This document shows, piece after piece, positions 22,169-30,608 of a DNA stretch of 55,239 bases. This DNA comes from DAOTXN01 sp034435435 (GTDB lineage Bacteria; Chloroflexota; Anaerolineae; S140-20): contig DAOTXN010000002.1 of assembly GCA_034435435.1 (NCBI GenBank), positions 1 to 55,239 of the forward strand, given 5' to 3'. The stretch's first letter is position 1. Each line of letters starts with the position of its first letter. The notes beneath the pieces are model-generated. The model saw only the letters and a program-made list of their open reading frames with translations, was not told where the DNA came from and ran no database searches. The position numbers and the translations under genes are program-made.

Positions 22169-23457
22169 TCGAGCATAAACCCCACTATCGGCGCAACTTT
22201 GCCGCCTTTACGGGTGACTATGTCAGCTTTGCGCTGGGCATGGCCTTTATCAGCCGCACCACCGTCCTGCCCGAATTTGCCAGCCAATTGACCGAGAGCA
22301 AGGTCGTGGTCGGGCTGCTCAACACCGTCGCCGACGGCGCGTGGCTCTTGCCCCAGCTCCTCTTTGCCAACTGCTTGACCGGCAAACGCCGCAAAAAGCC
22401 CTATATTATCCTGGGCGCCAGCATTGGCCGGCCTTTTTTCCTGATTTATGCCGTCGCGCTAGGGGTAGGATTGCACCGTGAACCGGGATTGGCGCTGGCG
22501 CTTTTGTTCGGCGTGCTATTCATCTTTCTCAGCACCGATGCCCTGGCCGCCGTGGCCTGGTTCGATGTATTGGGCAAGGCCATTCCCGAAAGGCGGCGCG
22601 GGCGGCTCATCGGCAGCGGCCAACTCATCAGCGGCTTGCTGTCCATTGGCGCTGGAGTGTTCATTACTGCCTTGCTCGGCGACGCCGGCCCTGTTTTTCC
22701 CACCAACTATGCCGTTATTTTCGGAATCGCAGGCGGGTGGTTTTTGTTTTCGCTGTTTTTGTGCAGCCTCATTATCGAGCCTGAAGAAGCTGTAGAGACC
22801 GCCCGGTTAGCCTGGCGCGATTATTGGCCGCAGCTCGTCGAAACGTTGCGCCGGGACCGCGCTTTTGTGCGACTCATTGCGGTGCGGCTGCTGGCCGGAT
22901 GCGATGGTCTGGCGTTGGGCTTTTACATCCTCTTTGCGACGCAAAAGCTGGGTTTGCCGCCCGCGACGGTGGGTGTGTTCACCGCCGCCCAGACGGTGGG
23001 ACGTATCCTCGCCAGCGTGGGGTTAGGGGCGCTGGCCGAACAGGCCGGCAGTCATCGGGTGATTCGGGTCGCCACCGGCGTGGCAACCACTGCGCCGTTG
23101 ACGGCGTTGGCGCTGCTGGTGAGCCACCCTCTGCCCTCCACGGCAACTATTCTCGTTTTTGCCTGGGTTTTCGTGGTGATCGGCGTGGTCATCAACGCCG
23201 CGATGTTGGGGAACTTTAATTATGTCCTGGAGCTGGCCCCAGTCAACCAGCGCCCGACCTATATCGGTCTGTTCAACACTGTGAGCGGCGTGTTGATCGG
23301 TTTGCCTGCGGTGGGTGGGTGGCTGCTACAAGCGACTTCTTACGGCGTTTTGTTTGGGCTAACCGCTATTCTTTTGCTGTCGGCTCACTGGCTGAGCTTG
23401 GGTCTGCCGGCGGCAGGGCGCTCTCCGGCAACGCTGTCGGTGGAGTCGGCAGCGTGA
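22165..23457 (+). CDS. Major facilitator superfamily transporter
   Basis: A 430-residue membrane carrier with about 12 predicted helices (for example LALALLFGVLFIFLSTDALA, LISGLLSIGAGVFITALLG, GIAGGWFLFSLFLCSLII). Loop 2-3 carries CLTGKRRKKPYI, the basic MFS signature area. The substrate is unknown. It is in an overlapping chain with the HAD gene before it (ATGA) and with the VTT gene after it (GTGA), so the three are one unit. Confidence 0.85.
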   Translation: MIEHKPHYRRNFAAFTGDYVSFALGMAFISRTTVLPEFASQLTESKVVVGLLNTVADGAWLLPQLLFANCLTGKRRKKPYIILGASIGRPFFLIYAVALGVGLHREPGLALALLFGVLFIFLSTDALAAVAWFDVLGKAIPERRRGRLIGSGQLISGLLSIGAGVFITALLGDAGPVFPTNYAVIFGIAGGWFLFSLFLCSLIIEPEEAVETARLAWRDYWPQLVETLRRDRAFVRLIAVRLLAGCDGLALGFYILFATQKLGLPPATVGVFTAAQTVGRILASVGLGALAEQAGSHRVIRVATGVATTAPLTALALLVSHPLPSTATILVFAWVFVVIGVVINAAMLGNFNYVLELAPVNQRPTYIGLFNTVSGVLIGLPAVGGWLLQATSYGVLFGLTAILLLSAHWLSLGLPAAGRSPATLSVESAA

Positions 23458-24176
23458 CCGGCGCACATCGCCGCCCCCGCCTGTCCTGGCCCATTTGGGT
23501 CGGAGCGCTCATCTTTGCTCTCGGCGGACTGGCCTTGTGGCGCTGGGGTGCGCCTGTGGTGGCCGTTTTCCGCGACCAGGAGCGCATCCGCGCGTGGATG
23601 GCCGATTTCGGTCCCGTCGCGCCATTGATCAGCGTGGCGCTCAGCGCCGCCCAGGTGTTGCTGGCCCCGCTGCCAGGGCAAGTCATCGGGCTAACCAACG
23701 GTTATCTGTTTGGCGTGTTCTGGGGGACCGTTTACAGCCTGATCGGCGTCACGCTCGGCTCGGGGCTGGCGATGGGGCTGGGGCGTTGGCTGGGCCGGCC
23801 TGTGATCGAGCGACTCGTAGATGCAAACCAATTAACCCGCTGGGACAACCTGGTCAACCGGCGAGGGCCGCTGCTGCTCTTTTTAGTTTTCCTACTCCCT
23901 CTGCTACCGGATGATATGGTTTGTTTTGCCGTCGGGCTCAGTTCGCTCTCGATCCCCTTTACGCTGCTACTGGCGACCATCGGCCGCCTGCCAGGGTTGG
24001 TCGCCGGCAGTTGGTTAGGCGACCGCGCCGGGCATCTGTCGGCGACCGGCTGGGCGTTGATCGGAGGCGGGGCAACGCTGCTCGCGCTGGTCGTCCTGCG
24101 CTACCAGGCCCAGATGCAGGCCGCGCTTTTGCAGTTAGCGGGGCATTTCGGCCCACGTGAGCGCCGCGCCGAATGA
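23454..24176 (+). CDS. TVP38/TMEM64 (VTT/DedA-like) membrane protein
   Basis: A 240-residue protein with about five to six helices. The family core shows VLLAPLPGQVIGLTNGYLFG, then GTVYSLIGVTLGSGLAMGLG and FLVFLLPLLPDDMVCFAVGL, the re-entrant loops of the VTT domain, which in related proteins carry lipid scrambling or flipping activity. The start is the GTG at 23454 that overlaps the MFS stop; the frame extends upstream through the MFS gene but that part is not homologous to anything. Confidence 0.87.
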   Translation: MTGAHRRPRLSWPIWVGALIFALGGLALWRWGAPVVAVFRDQERIRAWMADFGPVAPLISVALSAAQVLLAPLPGQVIGLTNGYLFGVFWGTVYSLIGVTLGSGLAMGLGRWLGRPVIERLVDANQLTRWDNLVNRRGPLLLFLVFLLPLLPDDMVCFAVGLSSLSIPFTLLLATIGRLPGLVAGSWLGDRAGHLSATGWALIGGGATLLALVVLRYQAQMQAALLQLAGHFGPRERRAE

Positions 24177-24178
24177 AT

Positions 24179-24207
24179 TTGACGCCTGGCCCCTTCTCCG
24201 CTACAAT
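24179..24207 (+). promoter_or_regulatory. Promoter of the ArsR gene
   Basis: TTGACG (24179-24184), 17 bases, TACAAT (24202-24207). The -35 box begins two bases past the preceding stop codon. The start codon lies 30 bases downstream. Confidence 0.65.
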
Positions 24208-24237
24208 CCAAACATCATTATAAACAGCCGAAATCCG

Positions 24238-24576
24238 ATGTCACAACACTACCTGGAAGAAGAAAAAGTGCGTGAAGCCCAAACCCATCTGATCGAGGGC
24301 CTGGCTGCCACACGTATGGCCGAGCTTTTCAAGGCCCTCTCCGATCCGACCCGGGTGCGTATCATCTCTGCCTTGAGCCACACCGAGCTGTGTGTGTATG
24401 ACCTGGCGGCCACGTTGGGCATGAGCCAATCGGCCGTGTCGCATCAACTGCGCTGGCTGCGCGAGATGCGGCTGGTGCGCTATCGCAAAGACGGGCGTCA
24501 CGTGTATTATGAGTTAGATGACGAGCACATCACGGAGCTATTCCGGGCCGGGTTGGAACACATCACACACGGCTGA
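24238..24576 (+). CDS. ArsR/SmtB-family zinc-type repressor
   Basis: A 112-residue winged-helix repressor, very like SmtB. The recognition part is ELCVYDLAATLGMSQSAVSHQ followed by LRWLREMRLV, then RKDGRHVYYEL of the wing. The C-terminal helix has Asp95, His97, His108 and His111 (DxH-x10-HxxH), the alpha-5 zinc/cobalt site of CzrA. Cys52 of ELCV is alone, so the alpha-3 cadmium/lead site is not complete. It should release DNA when zinc binds. No dedicated metal exporter is adjacent, the VTT gene upstream being of another class; the target may lie elsewhere or be its own promoter. A P-type ATPase lies 21 kb away. Confidence 0.92.
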   Translation: MSQHYLEEEKVREAQTHLIEGLAATRMAELFKALSDPTRVRIISALSHTELCVYDLAATLGMSQSAVSHQLRWLREMRLVRYRKDGRHVYYELDDEHITELFRAGLEHITHG

Positions 24577-24594
24577 ACACCCGCGCAAATAGGC

Positions 24595-24623
24595 TTGTCA
24601 GGTTGGGCGCTTTGTGGTAGAAT
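24595..24623 (+). promoter_or_regulatory. Promoter of tRNA-Gln
   Basis: TTGTCA (24595-24600), 17 bases, TAGAAT (24618-24623), 13 bases before the tRNA 5' end. Confidence 0.65.
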
Positions 24624-24636
24624 GTGCGCCGTCCGA

Positions 24637-24707
24637 TGGGGGATAGTTCAATGGTAGAACAGCGGACTCTGGATCCGTGAGTCGAGGTTCGAGTCCTCGT
24701 CCCCCAG
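24637..24707 (+). tRNA. tRNA-Gln (anticodon CTG)
   Basis: The acceptor stem TGGGGGA pairs with TCCCCCA, the 5' T being typical of tRNA-Gln. The anticodon stem GCGGA/TCCGT encloses CTCTGGA, giving anticodon CTG (codon CAG). The T arm GAGGTTCGAGTCCTC is canonical. The discriminator is G and the 3' CCA is not encoded (CCT follows). Confidence 0.95.
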
Positions 24708-24743
24708 CCTAAACACCAGTAATAGCTTCTAAAACTCGGAATG

Positions 24744-25562
24744 TCACTTTAGCACAAAGGGACAGGCGGCGATGAGGGCGCCGACGAGAGAACTGACGAA
24801 ATTAACCATATCGTTATCCAGCCAGTTCCAGCCGCGTTGATGTTTGGTCGGCGCGCCGCAACCGTGCAGAGTCTTTTCGGTCTCTTTGGCGCAGACAGGG
24901 CAGTAATAAATGGCCTGCGCGGTCGCTCCTAAAAAGCTGTCGGCCAGCGAACCTGACAATCCAGCCATCAACACAACCGGGACCACCCATTCATACTCTT
25001 TGAATTCATTCCCCGCCATCAGAGCAAAGACCAGCGCAACCAACCCGATGGTCAACGCACCGGCGGCGGCGGCCAGTGTGCCCAGCCGCGACACCCCACC
25101 CGACGTACCTACCTCGACCACACGCCCAGTGGTGATGAGACGGGGTAGGGTCGGACTGAGCACGCCCAGTTCGGTCGCCCATGTGTCGGCGGTGACAGTC
25201 GCCATCGCGCCCAAAAAAGCTGCAAACAAAACTGGCCGATCCCAGATCGCATACGCGACGGCCAACAGCGCCCCCGCGCCGCCGTTGGCCAGCGTTTGCC
25301 CCAGGTCGCGCCGGTGACCTTTGGCAAATTTCTCCGCCAGCTCGTGCTTGGCGGCCACTTTGTAATGAGAAAGGACGCTGGAGGAAACAAAGAAAATAAT
25401 CAGCGTCACACCCCAAACCCAACCACCAAAACCAAAAATCAGCGTGCCCACAAGCATCGCGCCGCCGACCCCGCTGACCGAAAGCGAGCCGCGCCGAAAA
25501 GCCAGGATACCAATGGCGCCGCTCAGGAGCAATCCTTGCAACAAAGCGATCAGAGTGGTCAA
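24744..25562 (-). CDS. DUF92 membrane protein (phytyl-phosphate kinase-like family)
   Basis: A 272-residue integral membrane protein of the DUF92 family, which includes plant VTE6-type phytyl phosphate kinases and animal TMEM19. Signature parts are LANGGAGALLAVAYA, MATVTADTWATELGVLS, GTSGGVSRLGTLAAAAGA and AGLSGSLADSFLGATAQA. About six or seven helices. A cytoplasmic loop has CPVCAKETEKTLHGCG, which may bind a metal. The real substrate in bacteria is not established. It is the last gene in a minus-strand run with the esterase, nine bases away. Confidence 0.85.
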   Translation of the reverse strand: MTTLIALLQGLLLSGAIGILAFRRGSLSVSGVGGAMLVGTLIFGFGGWVWGVTLIIFFVSSSVLSHYKVAAKHELAEKFAKGHRRDLGQTLANGGAGALLAVAYAIWDRPVLFAAFLGAMATVTADTWATELGVLSPTLPRLITTGRVVEVGTSGGVSRLGTLAAAAGALTIGLVALVFALMAGNEFKEYEWVVPVVLMAGLSGSLADSFLGATAQAIYYCPVCAKETEKTLHGCGAPTKHQRGWNWLDNDMVNFVSSLVGALIAACPFVLK

Positions 25563-25571
25563 TGGCCGCGC

Positions 25572-26354
25572 CTAGCCCTTCTTTTCAATACGCCGCAGAA
25601 AAGCCAGTGTGCGTTTGGCTGCCGTTTCCCACTCTGCATCCAAGAGGAGACAATGGGTAGAATTCTCCAGCCACAGCAACGCCCGGTCGTGACTATCTAC
25701 CTTGACCAGCACCTCTTCGGCCCCGCGCGTGTCTAGCGTGGTATCTCGCCGCCCCTGGATGATCAGTAATGGTTGTGTAATGTGAGGCAAGCGACGCCGC
25801 ACTTGGCGTTGCAATGCCAACAATTGGGCCGACGCCGGAACCGGGATCACGGAATAACCCTGCCAGCGCTGATTGACCAACGAATCAGTGTCCTCGTTCT
25901 TTCTGGCCCGGGTTTTGACAAGAAATTTAAGCAGCGGCGACAACTGGATCAACCGGCTTGCAGCCCGCAACGCTGGGGCAAACGCCATCACGCCGGCAAT
26001 AGAGGGATATTTACTGCCCAAGTAGAGGGCCAATAGACCGCCCATCGATTCGCCGCCTACGAACACTTGCGTACAGCGCGCCGACAAGTCAAGATGGGTC
26101 TGGCGGACGTGCTCTACCCAATCGCGCCAGGTACACCTGTTCAACTCTTCGACCGTCGCGCCGTGGCCGGGCAATAGCGGCCCCGACACGGTGTAGCCGT
26201 ACTTGTGCAAGTATTCGCCCAACAAGCGCACCTCGACCGGCGTAGCGGTGAAACCGTGGATCAGCAACACGCCCGTCGAACCGCCGGGAAGAAAAAAAGG
26301 AGACGAGTCGAGATGAGGATTTTGAATAAGAGATGAGACCATTTTATCCGTCAT
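25572..26354 (-). CDS. Alpha/beta hydrolase, carboxylesterase-like
   Basis: A 260-residue cytoplasmic esterase similar to Geobacillus Est30. The oxyanion region is LLIHGFTATPVEVRLLGEYL, the nucleophile elbow is GGESMGGLLAL, the acid is Asp of GRRDTTLD and the His is in ENSTHCLLLD. The cap is small. It hydrolyses short-chain esters in the family. The start overlaps the preceding stop by four bases, and the transcript continues into the DUF92 gene. Confidence 0.9.
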   Translation of the reverse strand: MTDKMVSSLIQNPHLDSSPFFLPGGSTGVLLIHGFTATPVEVRLLGEYLHKYGYTVSGPLLPGHGATVEELNRCTWRDWVEHVRQTHLDLSARCTQVFVGGESMGGLLALYLGSKYPSIAGVMAFAPALRAASRLIQLSPLLKFLVKTRARKNEDTDSLVNQRWQGYSVIPVPASAQLLALQRQVRRRLPHITQPLLIIQGRRDTTLDTRGAEEVLVKVDSHDRALLWLENSTHCLLLDAEWETAAKRTLAFLRRIEKKG

Positions 26355-26908
26355 TGACCTGCATCACGAAAAGCCTCACGGACGCCCGGCCACCACTTTT
26401 CTAACTGCTCCACGAATTCCGGGTCGGCCCCCACTGAGCTGATGGCGTGCGGGGCAATCGCCAGCCCGCCGATGGCATACATCAACGAAAAAGCCATCCC
26501 CCCGGCAGCCAGGTACAGGGCCAGCGCGATGCCGCCCAGCGCCGCCCCACCCACCGCCAGTCCGCCCAGGGCGAACACGCCCAATCCCAGCCCACCGATG
26601 GCCAGACCGCCCACCGCGATGCCTCCCAGCGCCAACAGACCAATGGCGAGATTACCGATGGCGATAACGCCTCTGGCGACGCGCGGGCGACCGGTGTCGG
26701 GGTCGATCCCCTGAGCAATGTGGATCAGCGGCCAGCCAAATAACTCCAGTCTGGAGCGATACTCGTAACCCCAATAATAGCGGCCATAGCCAAACATCAC
26801 CGCGGGGTTGCGACGGGGACGCTCGCGATCATCCAGGAACTCACCGCAGTAACGGCACTTGATGGCCTCGTCTTGGATTTCTTCGGCGCAATAGGGACAG
26901 CGTTTCAT
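26351..26908 (-). CDS. Zinc-ribbon membrane protein with Gly-hexad repeats
   Basis: A 185-residue protein. It begins with a zinc ribbon MKRCPYCAEEIQDEAIKCRY followed by CGEFL (CxxC and CxxC). After a WGYEYRSRLELFGWPLIHI segment it has about ten imperfect repeats of the form (A/V)GGLAIG, such as LALGGIAVGGLAIGGLGLGV, a glycine-zipper pattern every five to six residues. A hydrophobic stretch near the end may span the membrane. I know no function. ATG at 26908 has GAGGTATCGCT before it; the frame is open 13 codons upstream, in the promoter. It is first in an operon with the esterase. Confidence 0.75.
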   Translation of the reverse strand: MKRCPYCAEEIQDEAIKCRYCGEFLDDRERPRRNPAVMFGYGRYYWGYEYRSRLELFGWPLIHIAQGIDPDTGRPRVARGVIAIGNLAIGLLALGGIAVGGLAIGGLGLGVFALGGLAVGGAALGGIALALYLAAGGMAFSLMYAIGGLAIAPHAISSVGADPEFVEQLEKWWPGVREAFRDAGQ

Positions 26909-26925
26909 AGCGATACCTCGTTTCC

Positions 26926-26954
26926 ATTTTATCCCCAGAGCCGCCAAAGGGCAA
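26926..26954 (-). promoter_or_regulatory. Promoter of the zinc-ribbon/esterase/DUF92 operon
   Basis: Minus strand TTGCCC (26949-26954), 17 bases, TAAAAT (26926-26931), 17 bases before the start codon. Confidence 0.65.
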
Positions 26955-27158
26955 GCCGGAGTTGTCTGGCTCCGATGCTACCCCGGTCCAGCGCTATTGG
27001 CTGCCATCTTGGCGGCCGCTTTTTCCACCCCACGCCAGCGCCAGCGCGACCGCGCCCATCGGCAACACTGGCCCCACGCACAGACCTCTCGTGAGATGCT
27101 CCTCCGGACTGGCGGCGGGCGAATTTGTCGGGATGGATGAATGCAGGAGAGCGGGTTT

Positions 27159-28064
27159 TTACGGGCCAAGGGTCAACGCGGCGTCGTCGAAAAAGGCGGC
27201 GTTACTAACGGCGGCATACAGCGGCTCGGCGTACAGGCACACCGTCACCCGCCCGTCGGGGCCGGCCGTAACCCTGGGTGCGACCAAACGTTGGGCGCCG
27301 GTGTCCTGATTCAAAGACACGATGTCGCTCCATCTGGCCTTGCTGCAATCGGAGCCGCCGGCAGGGTCGATTCCGGCAGCCAACTGAACAACGCCGCTGC
27401 CCGAATACGCGCCGGCCGTGACCTCAAAACCCACGCGCATCGTGGGAGACACCGGCACCGTTTGAAACACGTGCACCTTGAACTTGAGGTGCTGTGTGGC
27501 GTCGATTTGCAGCGTCGGCCCATTGATCCTGCGCACCGGGTCGTCGGCCGGCTTGAAGAGCGGCGTATCGAAACTGGTATCGGGGTTATACGGCCCACCG
27601 GGGGTAAAGTTGTCTTCGGCCCACCAGCTCCAACCGGGGATTACGTCGGCGCTGACGCCCTCAAAGCCGGGATTGACGAGCTCGGACGGGGCCGTTTGGG
27701 TCGCCGTAGGGGAAACGGTCGGCGTGATAGTCGGTTGGGGTGTAAAAGTCGGCGCAAAAGTGCGCGTGATGGTCGGCAGGGGTGTGGCGGTAGCTGGCGG
27801 CTTGGGGGTGTTGGTGTTGGGCGGTGTGCGCGTAGGCCGAAGCGTCCAGGTCGGCTCCACAGCGGGGGCCGTCCGAAACGCCACCGGCGTCCACGTGGGC
27901 AGCGCCGCCGGTGGGGGCTGCGACACCGCCGTGGGCAACGCCGCCAGCGTCGGCGATTCTTGGGCCGTTTTTTCACCCTGCAACAGGGTGACGGCCAGCA
28001 GGGCCGTCACCCCCAACAGCGCGATGATGAGGATGACCAGGATGAGCTGTTGACGTTTGGTCAT
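27159..28064 (-). CDS. Secreted or membrane-anchored protein with a jelly-roll-like domain
   Basis: A 301-residue protein. The N-terminus has a signal anchor (QLILVILIIALLGVTALLAV), then about 90 residues of Pro/Thr-rich linker, then a domain that begins SELVNPGFEGVSADVIPGWS, a common opening of carbohydrate-binding jelly rolls, and ends AAFFDDAALTLGP, the usual last strands. Cys occurs twice in the domain. It is coupled to the flotillin stop (ATGA), so it is transcribed with the NfeD-flotillin pair. The ligand is unknown. Confidence 0.75.
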   Translation of the reverse strand: MTKRQQLILVILIIALLGVTALLAVTLLQGEKTAQESPTLAALPTAVSQPPPAALPTWTPVAFRTAPAVEPTWTLRPTRTPPNTNTPKPPATATPLPTITRTFAPTFTPQPTITPTVSPTATQTAPSELVNPGFEGVSADVIPGWSWWAEDNFTPGGPYNPDTSFDTPLFKPADDPVRRINGPTLQIDATQHLKFKVHVFQTVPVSPTMRVGFEVTAGAYSGSGVVQLAAGIDPAGGSDCSKARWSDIVSLNQDTGAQRLVAPRVTAGPDGRVTVCLYAEPLYAAVSNAAFFDDAALTLGP

Positions 28065-29521
28065 TTCTCCGATTTTTCCGTGGACTGCATCTGCCCAATG
28101 CCGGGCAGATTACGGATGGTCTGCACCAGGTCCAACCCGGTGAGCGCCTCGACCGTGGTAGGCACCTGGGCCACGATGTTGGCAATGTCAGCGGTGACGC
28201 GGCTGGCGCCAGCCCCGCCATCGCCGCCGCTGCTGATGACCACGATACGCTCAGTCTTGGCTAACGGCTCGGCGATGGCCCGGGCTACTTCGGGCAGGCT
28301 GTCGATCAACTGCTGAATGATGGCGGCCTGATTATATTGTTGCCAGGCCTCGGCCTTTTTCTGCATCGCCTCGGCTTCGGCCAGACCCTGCCGGCGGATG
28401 ACTTCGGCCTGGGCCAAACCTTTGGCTTTGGTGGCGTCGGCTTCGGCCTGGCCAGTGGCGCGGATGGCCTCGGCCTGGCCCATCGCTTCAGTCTCGGTCT
28501 GGAATTTTTTGGCCTGGGCCAGAGTTTGGATGCGAAATTGTTCCGCCTCGGCCGGCTTGCGCACGGTGGCCAGCAACTCTTGCTCTTTGCGGGCGGCCTC
28601 TTGTTGTTGCACTTCGATCTGCTTTTGCTTTTCGATGACCTGTACTTGCACCTCCTCAGCCTTGATTTGCTGCTGCGAGATGCGTTGTTGCAGATCGGTC
28701 TCCATGTTGGCTTTGACTTGCTGCCGGTTGATCTCCTGAGCATAAGCGGCCTTTTGCACCTCATAGCTCTTGGAGCTTTCGGCGATCTTGGTCTCGGCCT
28801 CGAATTTGGCCGTCTCGCCTTCCTGACGAGCTGCAGCACTCTTGATGGTGGCGTCGCGGGCGGCGTGGGCCTGGCCGATGGTGGCGTCGCGCTTGACCTC
28901 GGCCGTGCGAGCCTGGCCCAGCGCATCCAGGTAGCCCTGGTCGTCGCGGATGTCCTTAATCACGAACGAGTCGATGGTCAGACCCATGTTGCGCAGGTCA
29001 TCGGTAGAGACCCCTTGCACCTGCTGAGCAAAGGCGTCGCGGTCTTTGTAAATTTGCTCGACCGTCAGCGTACCCAGGATGGCCCGCAGGTGACCGGCCA
29101 GCGTCTCGTGAGCCACGTGCTCGATCTCGGCCGCGCTCTTGGACAAAAAACGCTCGGCAGCCGTGCCGATGGAGACATCGTCGCTGCCGATTTTGATCTG
29201 CGCCACGCCGTCTACCGTGACCGGCACACCTTGCAACGTATACACGTCGGCGGTGCTGACCTCAATGGTCATCAGCTCCAGCGACAAGTCATCCACGCGC
29301 TCGATGACCGGCCAGATGAAAGAGCGGCCACCTTTGACGATGCGAAAGTTGCGTATCTCGGCCTCACCCGTGACAGGATTGACCCATTTGTTTGGGCGCC
29401 CTGAGATAACCAGCACCTGGTTCGGACCGACTTTTTTGACCCGGCTGGAGTAAAACACCCCCAGGCCAATGAGGACAAACAGGATACCAAAAAGGGCAAA
29501 AGCTCCAACTGTGGCAGACAT
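28061..29521 (-). CDS. Flotillin family (SPFH-domain) protein
   Basis: A 486-residue membrane scaffold. The N-terminal helix (GAFALFGILFVLIGLGVFYS) is followed by the SPFH/band-7 domain (about 30-210, with ISGRPNKWVNPVTG, GGRSFIWPVIERVDDLSLEL, VEQIYKDRDAFAQQVQG, NMGLTIDSFVIKDI) and a long Ala/Glu/Gln-rich flotillin coiled coil (about 225-420), including repeated EA motifs as in QAEAIRATGQAEADATKAKG. The C-terminal part has EPLAKTERIVVISSGGDGG. It marks lipid microdomains in bacteria. The upstream NfeD gene is the usual partner. The gap of 76 bases before it holds a stem-like repeat of the GCTGAA type. Confidence 0.93.
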   Translation of the reverse strand: MSATVGAFALFGILFVLIGLGVFYSSRVKKVGPNQVLVISGRPNKWVNPVTGEAEIRNFRIVKGGRSFIWPVIERVDDLSLELMTIEVSTADVYTLQGVPVTVDGVAQIKIGSDDVSIGTAAERFLSKSAAEIEHVAHETLAGHLRAILGTLTVEQIYKDRDAFAQQVQGVSTDDLRNMGLTIDSFVIKDIRDDQGYLDALGQARTAEVKRDATIGQAHAARDATIKSAAARQEGETAKFEAETKIAESSKSYEVQKAAYAQEINRQQVKANMETDLQQRISQQQIKAEEVQVQVIEKQKQIEVQQQEAARKEQELLATVRKPAEAEQFRIQTLAQAKKFQTETEAMGQAEAIRATGQAEADATKAKGLAQAEVIRRQGLAEAEAMQKKAEAWQQYNQAAIIQQLIDSLPEVARAIAEPLAKTERIVVISSGGDGGAGASRVTADIANIVAQVPTTVEALTGLDLVQTIRNLPGIGQMQSTEKSEK

Positions 29522-29597
29522 AGTGACCTCCTTTTTTAGTGTTCAGCTATCAGCCCTCGGCGATGCGCTGAAAACTGTTTGCTGAAGGCTGAATGCT

Positions 29598-30236
29598 TTA
29601 CGGACGACTCACGATCACGGTGTTACCGGTAACGGACTCGATGGTGACGACCGCCCCCCGGGCGATAGGCTTGCCATCGGCGGAACGGGCGCTCCAGGTG
29701 GTGCGGGCGCCCCGCGCCACGAACGCCACCTGCCCCAATCCATCTTCAGGGATGGGGACGATCACTTCGGCAGTCTTGCCGCCAATGTCGGCTAGGCGCA
29801 CTTCGCTGGAACCCTGCCCTGCCACCAACACCTTGCTATAAAAAAGGAACATCCCGCCAGCGATAATCGTCGCTCCGACGGCGGCGAAAAACAGGCTGAT
29901 GGTGTCAGGCAAAAAGAGCAGTTGGGTGCCGATTAGCCCTAACCCGCCAAAGCTGGTGATAAAACTGGCGATGGTGATCGGACTCAAGGGCGATACGCCT
30001 ACCGAACCATGGTCGAATGACGCGGGATGATCCACGTGCAAATCAATATTGGGAATATCCACGTGGCCGGGCAGGTCCACACCCGGCACGTCAATGTCCA
30101 TATCGGGCAGGTCCACGCCGGCAATAGCCCCGCCGATGAGCACGATGGCGGTCCAGAGGATGCCGGCCAGGAGCATCAGGAAAAAGACGCAATTGAGCGT
30201 GGTCAGCGTGCTGAATGCGTTGATAAAGTCCAGCAT
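29598..30236 (-). CDS. NfeD-like membrane protein
   Basis: A 212-residue NfeD family protein, short form without the protease domain. It has an N-terminal helix (TLNCVFFLMLLAGILWTAIV), a hydrophilic Pro/Asp/His-rich external segment (MDIDVPGVDLPGHVDIPNID), two more helices (IASFITSFGGLGLIGTQLLF, ISLFFAAVGATIIAGGMFLF) and a C-terminal OB-fold (IGGKTAEVIVPIPEDG...GAVVTIESVTGNTVIVSRP). ATG at 30236 follows GAGGAGGGTCGGGAT. It is first in the NfeD-flotillin-secreted protein operon. Confidence 0.88.
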   Translation of the reverse strand: MLDFINAFSTLTTLNCVFFLMLLAGILWTAIVLIGGAIAGVDLPDMDIDVPGVDLPGHVDIPNIDLHVDHPASFDHGSVGVSPLSPITIASFITSFGGLGLIGTQLLFLPDTISLFFAAVGATIIAGGMFLFYSKVLVAGQGSSEVRLADIGGKTAEVIVPIPEDGLGQVAFVARGARTTWSARSADGKPIARGAVVTIESVTGNTVIVSRP

Positions 30237-30287
30237 ATCCCGACCCTCCTCACCCACTTCCCGTGTGTGGCTGGTAAATCTATTGTC

Positions 30288-30317
30288 ATTATACATTATG
30301 CTTGCCAAGTGGGTCAA
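30288..30317 (-). promoter_or_regulatory. Promoter of the NfeD-flotillin operon
   Basis: Minus strand TTGACC (30312-30317), 18 bases, TATAAT (30288-30293), 52 bases before the NfeD start. The 30318-30467 stretch between this and the divergent plsY promoter shows no gene or other signal. Confidence 0.7.
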
Positions 30318-30467
30318 GCGTTTGGGAGCTGGCAACGCCCGTCTCCGCAAGCTGACAGTCCCACGTCGGGCAAGCGTCGGCGTCAGCAGCGACTGGCCCT
30401 AGTGTGTTGGATGTATAGCCCGACAAGCCGGAGGTCTTGAAAAGGAGGAGTATATCACAACCGTCAC

Positions 30468-30496
30468 TTGCGTGGTGGCGCGACCTCCGATACAAT
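30468..30496 (+). promoter_or_regulatory. plsY promoter
   Basis: TTGCGT (30468-30473), 17 bases, TACAAT (30491-30496), giving a leader of about 105 bases before the ATG at 30609. The leader has no open frame of note. Confidence 0.6.
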
Positions 30497-30608
30497 GCGT
30501 ATTTGGGGTAGCGCATCGCTTGTAGCCCGGGGCGCAAGTGCGCGTGACGTAACTCGCGGCTAGCCCCGGTGTTTCTCATGATATCATTCTATCCCCAGGA
30601 GGCCTTGT

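Noticed and set aside
26955..27158. Short minus-strand frame ending LPMGAVALALAWGG in the gap between the zinc-ribbon and TP-rich genes
   Set aside because: It looks slightly protein-like with a hydrophobic stretch, but has no start signal, and it is too short to support.
27478..29404. Long plus-strand frames opposite the flotillin and TP-rich genes
   Set aside because: Repetitive, low-complexity translations that mirror the coiled coil and TP linker.
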